NCBI GenBank assembly: GCA_019915135.1
Contig: JAHLMK010000009.1
Span: forward strand, 1,116,001-1,180,000
Direction of reading: 5' to 3'
Source: Strobilurus pachycystidiatus
Taxonomy: Eukaryota; Basidiomycota; Agaricomycetes; Agaricales; Physalacriaceae
Length of the DNA stretch: 64,000 nt
Within the stretch, counting starts at the first letter, position 1. Each line of letters starts with the position of its first letter. This document shows positions 1 to 10,544 of this stretch, one piece after another. Both the position numbers and the translations under genes were made by a program. Below the pieces are notes generated by a model that saw nothing but the letters and a program-made list of their open reading frames with translations, ran no database searches and had not been told where the DNA came from.

Positions 1-399
1 GGATTATGAAAAGCACTGTATGATAACGGAGAATGAGATCACTGTGAGGGCGGTGAGAACGAGGCGGGTAGATATTATGCGCCACAGTCACCTTGGAGGC
101 CTAGTTGTCCCGCCGTTGCAAATGCCAGTAGTCGGCGCTCAGTCAGACCTGGAGAGCCAGGACTGTCAGTGACAAGACTGGACTGTGGAAGGATACACAT
201 ACCGTGGCTGCGAGCGCTAAGTCCTGAGAGAAAATAGATGTCAGTAGCGGAAGCGGAAAGCGGAGCGGCGCACACACTGAGAGACGCGCACCAGTGTCCA
301 ACACCAAATGCACTGAAATCCTTCCACCCTAACCTTCTGCCCAGTCACTGCCCGCTAACCTCAAAATTCTCCCGCCCTTCTCCGAACTCAACCCAACAG
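1..399. other. No recognisable gene
   Basis: Short ORFs on both strands overlap one another and show no motif or splice pattern that I recognise. I see nothing that supports a gene here. Confidence 0.5.
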
Positions 400-905
400 C
401 AACAGACGATAAGTCTGCACTGAGAATGAGCAGAACTCGGCAATGAGTCGAGGTCTGGCGCTGCAGCGATGATAATTTGCGCAGCAGAAAGGATACACAC
501 CACTGGCAATAAGTCAGCGGCAGGGCGAGCGGTGAGGCGGCGGGGTGGTGGTGGGAGTATGATTGAAAAGGGGATCGGGACTTGAACGATTTCCAAGTCC
601 AGCCAGCCGTCATGCCGCGCCACCAGCCACAAACAAATTTGTGGCTGATGGCGCGGCATCTCGGCCAAGGCGTGCACAGGACTTGGATGTCCTAATCGGG
701 TCCATCACCCGTCTCTGGTTCCTGCCCACCACTGCACCGCTGCCCGCCCCGCCGCCTCTGCCCTCGCTGACGCCGCTCATTGTCACTGACTTATTGCCAG
801 TGGCGATTCTCCTCATTGCTGCGCGAATTATTTTCGCTGCAGCTTCTGAACTTGACTCATTGCCGAGTTCAGCCCCATTCCTTTGCAGTGCAGACTAATT
901 GTCTG
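400..905. repeat. Imperfect 500-bp palindrome (fold-back or MITE-like element)
   Basis: The left arm (about 400-633) reappears as its reverse complement in the right arm (about 638-905). Matching stretches include the run containing GACTTATTGCCAGTGG, the CGCTGCAGC block and the run containing CTCATTGCCGAGTTC. The centre (612-633 and 638-659) is a near-perfect 22-bp inverted repeat with one mismatch and a 4-nt loop. Overlapping ORFs on both strands are by-products of this symmetry. No transposase is encoded, so it may be a non-autonomous fold-back element or an inverted duplication. Outer ends and a target duplication could not be fixed. Confidence 0.7.
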
Positions 906-1404
906 TCACTTTGCCGCCGCAGACGCTCATTTGCCGGGCCATCGGGATCAGACTGCCATCGCATCGGTGACGTGGAGCGCGGCCCTGTGTACGATTGAGG
1001 TGCGTACCTTTTTCATTTGTCTTGTGTTGGCGCGTGGGCGCGTACTGATTTCATCGCACGGATTTGCAGCTACCAGGCAGCAACAGCGCCCAACAACAGC
1101 GCCTATCCTCCAGCTGGCGGCGACGGCGCTCGTTCTTCAAGTCTGGTATGTATCTCTGCCATTGCTGGGTAACGAATGGCTGACATTCACCATCATCTAA
1201 GACTCTCGCTCCCGTTCTGCGCTCAAGTCGGGTAAGTCCATCCTTGACGAGCAACGGCTGTAAGCTCAAGCACTGTTCCCTAGGTATTTGCCCTCGTTCT
1301 GCACACCGGCCGGAAATCAGACGTTATTTCACCCGGTGCGTACTTGAACATCCATGTCGACGGTAAACTAACTTCCATCTTGCTAGACTTCAACTCATCG
1401 CAGC
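906..1404. other. Upstream region of the 1405 gene
   Basis: This stretch holds no convincing ORF. Several pyrimidine tracts and GTGCGT- or GTAAGT-like sites (about 1000-1390) suggest untranslated exons or introns ahead of the gene at 1405, but none can be confirmed from sequence alone. Confidence 0.3.
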
Positions 1405-3812
1405 ATGTCCGGCTCTTCGTCCAATCCCGCGTCCTCGTCCAATGCCGCATCATTGTCCAATCCTGCCGTACCCAGCCCTGCGCGCGTCAGATACGCCCCG
1501 CTCAAATCGTATGAAGGCAAGGTTGGCTACTTTGATGAAGCTGAGCGGATGTTCGTCACGTCGCCCAATTGTGCATACGTCGAGCTCCCGCCATATCCTC
1601 GCAACGGCCACACCACGATGATGCTTCGTGACCGACACTTTGGTCACAATGACCCGCTATATCACCCTCAGCCCTTCGACTATTCCATCGCGCATCTTGC
1701 ACTCATCCGCCACCCTTCAAAGCTCCAACACACCGATGAACTCCTGTGGCACCTCCCCTCAGACTCACATTTCAAACCCGTCAAACTGGGAGACGCATTG
1801 AGCGGTCTTGGTACCATCGACCGCCCATTTTGTGACGTTCTTCGGGATCATTGGTGGCGAGTGAAGAAGCGCCTTGCAGACGAGAATGTGAAGCTGGCGG
1901 CCTCCGAGGAGAAGGACAAGTTGAAGAGTGATCCCTACTTGCACGACGTCTTCCCCCGCATGAAGTATCTTGCTGGGCGGCTTGACATACCTTCCAGTTG
2001 CGACGAGGCGGTGATGGTTTGGTGCATGCTGCAGCGACTCATTCTTGAGGTCGAGGCGCGCATGACCTGGTTGCTCGAAGTGCGGGCTATCTTTTGCGAT
2101 GTGACGGCGAAAAGGGCTGGTGTGAGGAACGTTATTGGCGCGGTCACCGACCAGAAGGATGTCGCTGAAAGTCTCTATTGGGTACGTGAAATCTGCTGAT
2201 TCTTGGAACGCTCACTGATCTTATTGTTAGGCCGGTATTCCCGTCTGGCTCTGTCGCCCTATCGGTGCTGAAGAGGGTGTCAGAGTGGACAGTTGGGTCA
2301 CGTACCCGCCGGATATGCGCCCAAAAGATTTCGTAGTCTCCTACAATCATGCGACTCCTCCCCACCCCATCGTATTTGAGGGGAGTGTTGCGTCTCTCGA
2401 ACGTTATCGCAGCATGGCTCACTATATCAAGAAACTTGCTTCACCATCCGACTTCTTCTCAAACAAGACTGGTGTTGCCATCATTCCTTCGTCGTCATCA
2501 TCTTCCGCCACCCCAGCCTCTAAAAAGCGAACTTATTCAGCTCGGTCTAGCTCTGCTTCGGCTACTCCCACCGTCTCCAATCCTCTTCTGTCCGCTGCAG
2601 GACTGTCGCGTCTAAGATCCCCGGCCCAGAGCCACACACCTTGTAAGCCTCAATCCATCTAGCACTACACAAGCTAACTCGAACGTTGCAGATCCACTAC
2701 CGCCGCGCCCCACTACCCGCAAGCCGAAAGGACCGCCTACCGTTCAACACGATAAGTTTGTTGATGTCGACTCCCCTCTTATGCCCCGTTCGGTGGGAAG
2801 TTGGATGACAGCTCTTGCACGCGTCAAGGCGGATACCACCAATTCGCCGCGAGTCATTCCTGCCGAGGGAGTCAATGCCGGCTACGCCCTCCCGGACCCT
2901 AATGTTATTGCTGGCGTCGAAAAGGACCACACGCGCGGCTACATGTTCACCGCCTATGTACGACTTTGACACATCCTCCACTATCGCATGCAGTCGGACG
3001 CCTTTGAACCTTTGAATGCCATGGCGTGGAGGCAAATCCTGGGCATCGAGCTCCACCCGAGCGAGGGAGAAGGACATTCGAAGGAACAACACGAGGAGAT
3101 GAAGAAGGATCTGTGTGAATGTATTGAGAAGGGCGGTCTTCAGGTGCGTAATTGCTAACTCACAGAATCATTCCTCATCTTCTTTCAGGGTACCGTGGAC
3201 ATCTCGAACCTCAGGCACTCGCTCGTTAATTGGCGCGGGACCGAATTGGAACAAAATCGAGTCCCACCCCCGCGGATCGCCAAAGAGATCCTTTGGGAAC
3301 TCTTCGAGGTCAATTTCCGCTTTGAGCTCCTCGCCCTTGACCGCCACTGCTACAAACTCAGGCCCAAAGGGTTCGCAGAGGCTGCCATGGATGTCGACAA
3401 GCAGGAGGCTGATGCCGAGCCAGGAGAAGAGGTGGAGGACAGCGACTTCGATGACCTGGACGCTTCCTCCCACGCGGATCAACAGCTTCGAGTACTCGGT
3501 GCCATGAGTTATTGGGAGAGTAGTCTCATCCCCGGCGTTCTCAAGGACATCGAGGACGAGGGATTCGGCTCACAGTGGCATCCGGAGCGTCGACGGGCAT
3601 TCGGGGACCTGTTCCGGGTGATGCGGGGGTGGTGTGGCGTTCCGGAGATGGATGCAGCCACGGTCAGAGCCGCAACCAAGTGTCTCAGAGAGAGGTCGCT
3701 GGACATCGGAGAGCAACTTGTCGCCGAAGACCGCCTGGCCTACCATTACACTCGATGTTTCCATAAGGTTTTCGGACGTCCACCTCTTGTACCTCACGGA
3801 CTGCGCGCCTGA
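1405..3812 (+). CDS. Multi-exon hypothetical protein, possibly pseudogenised
   Basis: I do not recognise a named family. Exons fit 1405-2181, 2231-2642, 2692-3143 and 3189-3812, with GT-AG introns of 45-49 nt and preserved frame, giving about 754 codons. The N-terminus is Ser/Ala/Pro-rich. A conserved-looking globular region follows (KSYEGKVGYFDEAERMF), then a serine-rich linker near 2490-2600, and an acidic stretch near residue 600 (EEVEDSDFDDLD). The start is the first ATG of the long exon. In exon 3 a TGA at 2967-2969 lies in frame, and clear coding sequence continues after it without a shift (HILHYRMQSDAF). Either it is a nonsense mutation, or a 36-nt GT-AG intron (2958-2993) removes it. 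Tryptophan- and histidine-rich segments suggest a folded protein, but I assign no function. Confidence 0.6.
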
Positions 3813-4419
3813 CATTTATACTACATATATATCTTGCTACACACTACCTATCCGCATGGACGGACAATTTTTTTTCTTCTTATCATACCGCATACTCTTG
3901 TACCCCGCCCCACACTTTCTTGTACCCCACCCCACTCTGCACTATTTACTGCAAAAAAAATTGCTAACCGGTGAGTCTTAGAGGCTCTGAAAAGAAGGCA
4001 TTCATCGCCATTTGGCCGAACGGTATTTGCCCATGTCACTTAACTAACACTTTTGTGAAAATGGTCCAGAGCTCTGCGGGTTCAATTCTCGTGGGGTTCA
4101 TTTTATCTCAGATCAGCAGTAGAATATTCGAATATACTCGAGTGTCTGACATCCGAGTATAACCGAATATAACCGCTAACCGTACACCCGATACATCTGA
4201 ATATATTCGATTAAATACAGCTCGGATGTCCGCCTTCCCTGGCCAGTATTCTGTACTCTTGCAGTGTCCGGTACCCTATTCTAACCGAGGCATTGTACTC
4301 GGATATCCTTGGTTATCGGATGTGAATACATCTGAAATATCCGAGGATAACCGAAAATCGTGCTCATGTCTACAGATTGCTACGCATCCCATTGCGTCCA
4401 ACGACCAAGATGACTAGGC
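3813..4419. repeat. Non-coding; CCGAATATA and ATCCGAG-rich repeats
   Basis: After an A/T-rich 3' region, positions 4120-4360 contain many related short motifs (ATCCGAGTATAACCG, CCGAATATAACCG, GAATATATTCG, ATCCGAGGATAACCG), partly inverted with respect to each other. They look like a degenerate simple or palindromic repeat. No gene is evident. Confidence 0.45.
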
Positions 4420-5135
4420 CAATGTTGCATCTGTTGGCCATCCTTCCCTATCCCTGCCACTCCTTACAATGACGCACCATTTAATCATGAGATGACTCGA
4501 CAACCGCTATCTTCTAATCAGTCCCGCATGGCGCAGGCAGCGGCCCGCCCCATCCCGCCTTATCCCGCCCATTATCTAATCAGCGGCGCCCAATCCGGCG
4601 CGCATTTCCTGCTTTATCAAAAGTACCATGCGCAACCGCAGCATACCACTCCTGACGCACCGGGAGCGCTCCCAACAGAATCTTTGAGATGAAAATTACC
4701 CATTATGAGATTGGCGTATAAGTACAGGTGCTCTTTGTAGTAGATAGGCAGACTTTGTTCTTATAAAGCTTCCATTTGCATTCTCTTGCTGAATACTCTG
4801 ACTCCCTCTGAGCAAGGGCTCCCCCCATGCCTTCCCTCGACAACTCCAATACCGCCCCCCACTCCTCAAAGAGAGGATACAAGTGCGCTACACCTCGGAC
4901 TGGGTCCAATATGCAGCGCGGCGCCTGGAGGCGGGGTCTCCAAGATGTCCACTGTCCACTCTCCCGGCAATACAGAGGAGCAACCGTCGAGGGCCTCTAC
5001 AACTCACCCCAAGTGGTTGGACGAGTAGGTTCCGGAGATATGCATGTTGTACCCGCAGAAAAGCCACGGTTGGGGTGTAGAGACGCACCACCGTAAGCGA
5101 GTTCATGTTACAGCAAGATCAGGTCGTAACAATAG
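4420..5135 (+). mobile_element. Degenerate LTR, related to the 850-bp LTR family
   Basis: The 3' part (about 4870-5135) aligns by eye with the end of the solo LTRs at 10545-11393 and 20375-21228. Shared landmarks are the CTACACCTCGGACTGGGTCCA-like block, a GGATGTACGTGGT-like block (here GATATGCATGTTGTA) and the end CAGGTCGTAACA. A TATA-like ATAAG motif and a leader lie near 4725-4770. The 5' edge is uncertain and no flanking duplication could be recognised. Confidence 0.5.
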
Positions 5136-5193
5136 GACAAAGTCTCCCTACTGCCTGTATAACACCATATCAATAACTCAAGGCTCACTCACA

Positions 5194-5562
5194 ATGACTA
5201 TTCTGGTACTCGACACCACCCCGCATGCAGCCCCGCCCCTCAGTCCACTAAGCCAAACTGACACCTGGCTATTCTTCCAATTCCGGGACGTCTCCTCTCA
5301 AGTAACCGTCTTACAAAAGAAAGTAGAGGGAACACCATACCACAGAAAACCAACACACAGGGTACTACGGATAATGGACATGGTTCACCAAACATCGCAA
5401 ACAACGGAGGACTGGCCCCTCCTTCATTCCTTTGTAAGGGGGTATACGCTTGCCCTGGCAACATTTTCACAAATATTCTGGGAACACCTTCCCGCTTTGC
5501 AACAACAAACTCGACGATACCTGCACCATTTCTCCCAGGTCTACCTAGAGAAACCCCTTTGA
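5194..5562 (+). CDS. Hypothetical 122-aa protein downstream of an LTR
   Basis: An ORF starting MTILVLDTTPHAAPPLSP lies 59 nt after the LTR end at 5135, the place a retrotransposon gag would occupy. It has no zinc knuckle and no gag motif that I recognise. The C-terminal half is rich in aromatic residues and glutamine. It could be the start of a truncated retroelement ORF or a chance ORF. An ATG further upstream in the same frame (5044) would lie inside the LTR, so the later start is preferred. Confidence 0.3.
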   Translation: MTILVLDTTPHAAPPLSPLSQTDTWLFFQFRDVSSQVTVLQKKVEGTPYHRKPTHRVLRIMDMVHQTSQTTEDWPLLHSFVRGYTLALATFSQIFWEHLPALQQQTRRYLHHFSQVYLEKPL

Positions 5563-5578
5563 TAAATACGGTCCCTTA

Positions 5579-5775
5579 TAGAGACCTTCACGAGTCCTGA
5601 CTCAAGTTGACTCGGACTCGTGGTCGTGAGTACCCGTGGGCCAAAACGGTGCCCGCAACTCGCATCAGGACTTGCACTGGCAAAGACTCGAGTCCCGCAA
5701 GTTGAGTACTCGCCAAGATCTGAGTCGTCATGAGCACTCACAAGTACTCACATGAGTACTCGCGCAGTACTCGTG
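5579..5775. repeat. ACTCG-rich repeat beginning TAGAGACCTTCACGAGTC
   Basis: A dense run of ACTCG/CGAGT words begins with TAGAGACCTTCACGAGTC. That end resembles the terminus of the 440-bp MITEs (TAGAGATCTTCACGAGTC). A matching end in opposite orientation lies at 6871-6888. The eight bases outside the two ends differ (GTCCCTTA and TGCAGGAG), so they are not proven to be one element. Confidence 0.55.
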
Positions 5776-5840
5776 GTAATCATTGTCATGCATGACAAAT
5801 CTCCCCGATCAATTGCGCAGGGGGCCTCAGCCGGGCATGA

Positions 5841-6499
5841 TTAGATGGTAAAAAAGATGGAAAAGTTGCATGGGTGCCGATGGGAGCGGGAAGCAGGCCA
5901 GCGGGTGGTGAGAGTGGTGAGGTAGTGGGCGGGTGGCTGGTGGCGGATGGGATGGAAGGCGGGGCCGCAATGTATATCGCCATAAATTGAATCCATGGAG
6001 ACAACACCATTTGACGCCGTTGAAATGAGTGAGAAGAAAGGACATACCTGGACGGATAGGGGCAACGCTCTCAAAATAGCCGGAGCGATGGGCTGGTGAT
6101 GTGGTGGGGTGACGGCAAGGCGCGGTGCAGTGGGAAGTGGTGTGGGTGGCTGATGGGCGATGGAGGCTGCATATTGGTATCTAAGATATAATTATTAGTA
6201 GAGACGGCGTCATTTGACGCAGTTGAAATGAATACAACGCACCTAGAGGAGGCGCGGCGTCGCCAGCAGACGCGCCGTGCCCCATTATTCCGCTCTTGAC
6301 GGGTGCTGCTGCCGTCATTGGCGTCCGCGTTGTCGATGTCGTCCACTTCAGCAATGACCAACGTCTTTGTTTGTCGTGTGCTGCCCTTTTGTGGGGACTT
6401 TTGCGGTGTTGTCATTCCGTTGCTAGGGCTGCGACGCCCTAGCAACGGGCTGTGAATGCTGTCCAGGCCATCTTGAATGGCATACCGAGTGTCGTCCAA
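5841..6499 (-). CDS. Small hypothetical gene with a duplicated exon-intron unit
   Basis: Reading on the minus strand, exon 1 (6499-6243) encodes a Ser/Thr/Arg-rich protein starting MDDTRYAIQDGLDS. Intron 1 (6242-6181) and exon 2 (6180-6048) keep frame and give a Pro/His-rich stretch. The following intron (from 6047) and the sequence after it repeat the previous unit. Both introns contain CATTTCAAC-GCGTCAAATG, and both exons contain a CAGCCACCC run. In the second unit the acceptor position reads GGCG instead of TTAG, so a cryptic acceptor further on (the AG ending at CCACCAG) would be needed. The ORF then ends at 5841. No function is recognisable, and the gene may be degenerate. Confidence 0.4.
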
Positions 6500-6576
6500 G
6501 TCCAGCTGACAGTTTGTCAGGCTGGCGGGGTTGACGAGACGTCAAGCTCCATGGTGATTGCGGTGAAAGGAGTGTC

Positions 6577-6624
6577 GATCACAATCACTCGGGATTGAGA
6601 TATTGATCCCGAGTGATTGTGATC
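6577..6624. repeat. Perfect 18-bp inverted repeat with 12-nt loop
   Basis: Arms GATCACAATCACTCGGGA (6577-6594) and its exact complement (6607-6624) flank TTGAGATATTGA. It lies upstream of the small minus-strand gene and does not resemble a fungal terminator. It may be the remnant of a short palindromic element. Confidence 0.75.
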
Positions 6625-6704
6625 CGGTGTTTCGGTGTGCGTGGTTGGTTACACGCACTCAACCCACATTCCAAGGTCGGACATTGACCATTGGAATGCT
6701 TGCA

Positions 6705-6888
6705 AACATGCGAGTCTGGACGAGTACTCGTGACGAGTACTCACTAGACTGCAACCGTGCCCGTGACTCGTGTAGGACTCGGGTCGACAAGATCCGCGAA
6801 TCCTCGGAGATCGAGTCCCGCGAGTCCCCAAAGCGAGTCAAGTCACAGGTACTCACGAGACCCCTCAGACTCGTGATGGTCTCTATGC
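6705..6888. repeat. ACTCG-rich repeat ending GACTCGTGATGGTCTCTA
   Basis: This second ACTCG/CGAGT-rich block is inverted relative to the one at 5579. Its outer end, read on the minus strand, is TAGAGACCATCACGAGTC, sharing the TAGAGA-CACGAGTC terminus with the 5579 block and with the 440-bp MITEs. It abuts, and supplies the stop codon of, the small gene at 6886-7171. Confidence 0.55.
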
Positions 6889-7171
6889 AGGAGGCTCCTG
6901 ATCCATGGGGAGATTGTATGGGTACTTGGCGCACATCGCATTGAACACAGTGTCTGCGTATTTGATGGCCAAGGACTTGCTCTTGCGACGCGCCGCAATG
7001 TAGCCGTCCATGCAATCTTCAAGCATCTGCTTGCGACCGCCCTTGGCCCATCCTCGACAAAAGGGTTCCACTGTAACGGTGGAAGTCGGAGTAAGTCTGA
7101 TGGGAATAACGTTAGCGACGTGTGGGATGGAAACAGTAACAAGGGTAGAGGACACACTCGGTAGTCGGCAT
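6886..7171 (-). pseudogene. Small hypothetical gene truncated by an ACTCG-rich element
   Basis: A start ATG at 7171 opens a very short exon (MPTTE). An intron of about 60 nt with GT-AG ends joins it to a 75-residue stretch rich in basic residues (VEPFCRGWAKGGRKQMLEDC, then YIAARRKSKSLAIKYADTVF). The reading frame stops at TAG exactly where the repeat end TAGAGACC begins, so the natural C-terminus is lost. I do not recognise the family. The basic, helical look would fit a short DNA-associated protein, but that is only inference. Confidence 0.45.
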
Positions 7172-7924
7172 GATGCAGTACAATTACGATACAAGCGATG
7201 CAATTTTGCGAGGGCAAAGACGTGTTTGAGTGAATAAACAAACGACAAGTCGATATGCAAGCAAACAAACAAAGGTGAAGAGACGTGCACGCAGTGCTGA
7301 AGTGGTTTATTTGGTCAATTCAGCAGGATGCCGAGTTGATGCTTGGCATCACCTTCTTGATGGAGACATATCCATCAGGTATCAATCAAGACGAGGCTGG
7401 TAGCCGCTTTTAGAAAAACATTTTCAAGGGCAGAAAATCAAACAAGAGAGGCACACAGCGTTTCAGACACGCGGAATGGTGCCCGTTCCATCTGAATACG
7501 AGCTAGACCGCGTCGGGAAACGCACCAATTTTAAGCGAATTCCAGGCGCCCCAAGTTCCAACCAAATTACAATTCAGGCCTGGAATCGAGATTTCCATGA
7601 TCCCTGAGGGCCCACAGCCTACCAGGACATGCATCCTATAGTATGCTCAGAGGCAAACCAGCCCGCCAGCCCGTCAGCAGCGCGGGCAATTTCTGGCGCG
7701 CAGCGGCAAACCCCGGGAATAACAATCTGCCGAGTTGCCTATGTCAATTTGCGCAAGTTTGCAAAAAAAAATTCCGTCCTCAAACGCCAGACGTATTTAA
7801 TCACTGGAACCCATAAGCTAGGGTTCAGAGGGTAGGTCAGCTAACCCTAGGCTACCAGTGGTTATAACCACAAGATTGGCAACGATGTCTGTGGCTATAA
7901 CCACTGGATTATTCTTAAAATTAC
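7172..7924. other. No gene; hairpin at 7855-7907
   Basis: No convincing ORF is present. At 7855-7871 and 7891-7907 a 17-bp inverted repeat (one mismatch) surrounds a 19-nt loop, and the left arm contains the palindrome GTGGTTATAACCAC. The rest is mixed sequence next to the decayed end of the gypsy element. Confidence 0.5.
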
Positions 7925-8594
7925 AACTTGGCCTGCAATGATTTGGACATGAATGCGATGGGGACCGTCTTGCCGTCTTGCTCCTGACTTAGGAACTTGA
8001 GGGTGATGGGGATTTCCATACAATGCCCCAGGTGTGTAGATTGAATCCAACGACAAGGTTGTCAAAATTCCTGGATAGCTGCTTGGGCGTGGCGGGAGTC
8101 CAGGCCTAAGATATCCTGGACCGCTTCCTGGGTGACCTCAGACTCCCTATCGGTCCAAGCGTATTTCCAGAGCACTTTGAGGGCTTGTTGGGGGTTAACC
8201 TGCATTTTGTGCCAGATGAAAGGGAGAGTTCCGCGGACGTGTTTGATGGGTTTGATCCGTGAACTTTCTTTTTTGGTTATTTTGTTCTTTCTTTCATGCG
8301 AGGGTTTTGGTTCGTCAAAGTCCATGGAATCAGATTGTTTGTCACTATTGTCACTGGGTTCAACAAGTAGACTACTGAATCGATTGGTTCATGGACCCGA
8401 GGAAGGGGGACTGGAAGACTCGCTCTTCACTCCAGTCCCGCGCCAAAACCCTGCTCCTGCAGCGTCTGAGCGAGATCCTCTTGTTCCTCGTTGCTAAGAC
8501 CTTCTACGAGACCTTTGACGGACTTGTGTCTCTCCATGCAATTCCTCGCAAAATGCCCGGATTTCCCGCAATTGTAGCACTTTGACGAGGCCGC

Positions 8595-10264
8595 TGATAC
8601 GCAGGGTACAATTCCAGTACTAGAAACGGGGAATTTTGCGATTCCTGAATAGCCCAAAGACCTTAGGAACCTCCAGTCAAAGTACTTAGGATAGAGCACG
8701 CAGGAGTTACTGCCTTAACGCGGGCAAGCCTCCAGGACGAGGTCCAAGCGCCTTAACAAGTCCTTTAGGACAGGCGCGATTGAAACCTTTGATCACCTTC
8801 ATCCGAATATCCTTATCCGCGCGTTGGATCTCTTTCAAGATCCCGTACCTTTGCGTGTACCTTGTACTACAGACAATGTGCTATAACCATTCGCACTCAA
8901 AGAAGGACCAAGGTCTCTGAGCAGTTCAGTTAGAGCGATCCAAGACCGGCGCACCTCAACCCAAAGACCTGGAAGGTCCCGAAATAGTTCAAGGACGTCA
9001 CAACCTTTTTGGGGAAACAATCTTCGGAGCTGTCAAGGATTCCAAACCGACGCCTTCCGCTATGCCGATCGATCATGATCCACAATCAAGGACCACCCCA
9101 AAGGCAGGGTGTATTACCACTTTAAGAAAGCACTCCCCTGTAGTGTCTGCGCTCGAAAGGACGTTCTTAACAATCTCCATCCAACCTCTCTCCAAGAAAG
9201 CAGGTGTCCGTAGGGCCTTGCATCATAAAGATACCTAAGGATCGAAGTCCTTATCGGACCTCGATCTCCTGGTCCCAAGGATTATACCATACCGCCAAGG
9301 TGGCGTATATGGCTAAAGGACCAAGCGGCCTGTCCGCAGTTGTTTCGACCAGGGATAGCCAATAAGAACCCAGTATTTGTATGACTCAAATGCCCGATGT
9401 ATCCGATCCTAGAATAGATGCTTACTCAGTAGGAGATCACCAGTAGTATAAAAGGGCCCAAAGGACCCATATTTTAGTAGCTTAGAGCCCCCTCTAGTAG
9501 CCGCTAGTCAGACGCAGCCATTGTAGTGAATCTATCTCGAGTTTTGACTCATTTCTGCAAAGTACACAAAGACCCCAAAGACCTTTCCAAGATTTAAAAA
9601 CATCAGGTGTTGCCAGACTCCTTGAAAGACTCAAAAGAACCTTATTTCGACGTACCAAGTCGAGTACCAACGAATCTACTTGGTGTTAGAACCTTGTATT
9701 CGCAAGAAGGCCGGTTTGCAAGTGGTTCTGCCCTGCATTCACGCTCTTTCGTGAAGTACCTCCCTTTGAGGAATAAGTTGAGTTTGAACGAGTGTTGTCA
9801 ACGTCTGAGACACCTTTCGGAACCTTTGGTCCCAGTGCAAGACACTAGAAGTTTGGTTTAAGTGCAAGAAGGAGTCCTTATTGTTAGCAGTCCAGTGGCG
9901 TAAAACCTGCGGTAGCGACCTGACAATTCCAAGACAAAGTCCTTGTACACCAGAGCACTTGATAGGTAGAAGCTACATTGCCTCGCGCTGTTGAAGGTCT
10001 TCATACGTCAAGAGGTTCGGCCTACGACTTCAAGGTTTTCTTGTGTCATTTCGATCAGAATCCCTACACCCCCAAAAACAACTCGTAGTTTAACTACAGC
10101 GATTCGGAATACATCTCTATTTCTCCATTACCCAAAAGCACCTTGTTCTCTCGAACCTTTGTGCACCCCATCTCCCTTACAAGGAGTGTTAGTTGTGATA
10201 AGGATTGATAGTGTGGTTAGACGATAGCTTCTTTTTCAGAGGTCTATTCCAAACTTGCACATCA
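8595..10264. mobile_element. 1.67-kb LTR-like insertion, copy A (TGATAC...ATCA)
   Basis: The segment begins TGATACGCAG and ends GCACATCA, and is bounded by CCGC at 8591-8594 and again at 10265-10268, a 4-bp duplication. Removing it restores the gag reading frame into the zinc knuckle. A TATA box (AGTATAAAAGGGCCC) lies near 9447. A second copy with the same landmarks is at 38880-40578. No long ORF is present, so a long solo LTR or a non-autonomous LTR element is the best reading. Confidence 0.75.
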
Positions 10265-10544
10265 CCGCGCCTTGCGTTCTATCAATGCTCATGGGTTTGC
10301 CTTTTCCTCCGTGGGTTATTCCGGAGACTGGGGGGTTGTTGATTACTGTTGTAGTGCTAGGACACGGGAAGTTTTTGGAAACAAATGGGGCAGGGTTCTT
10401 GTATCCCTGGGTGGGAGCCGTGCCTCAATTGGGGTCAAATTGAGTGGCAAACTTCTTGTACGCGTCGTACGTCTCGGGGATATTCTCCATCTTGGTGATG
10501 CGTTCAACCAGGGAAGAATCCAGCTGGTGGCGTAGGAGGGAGAT

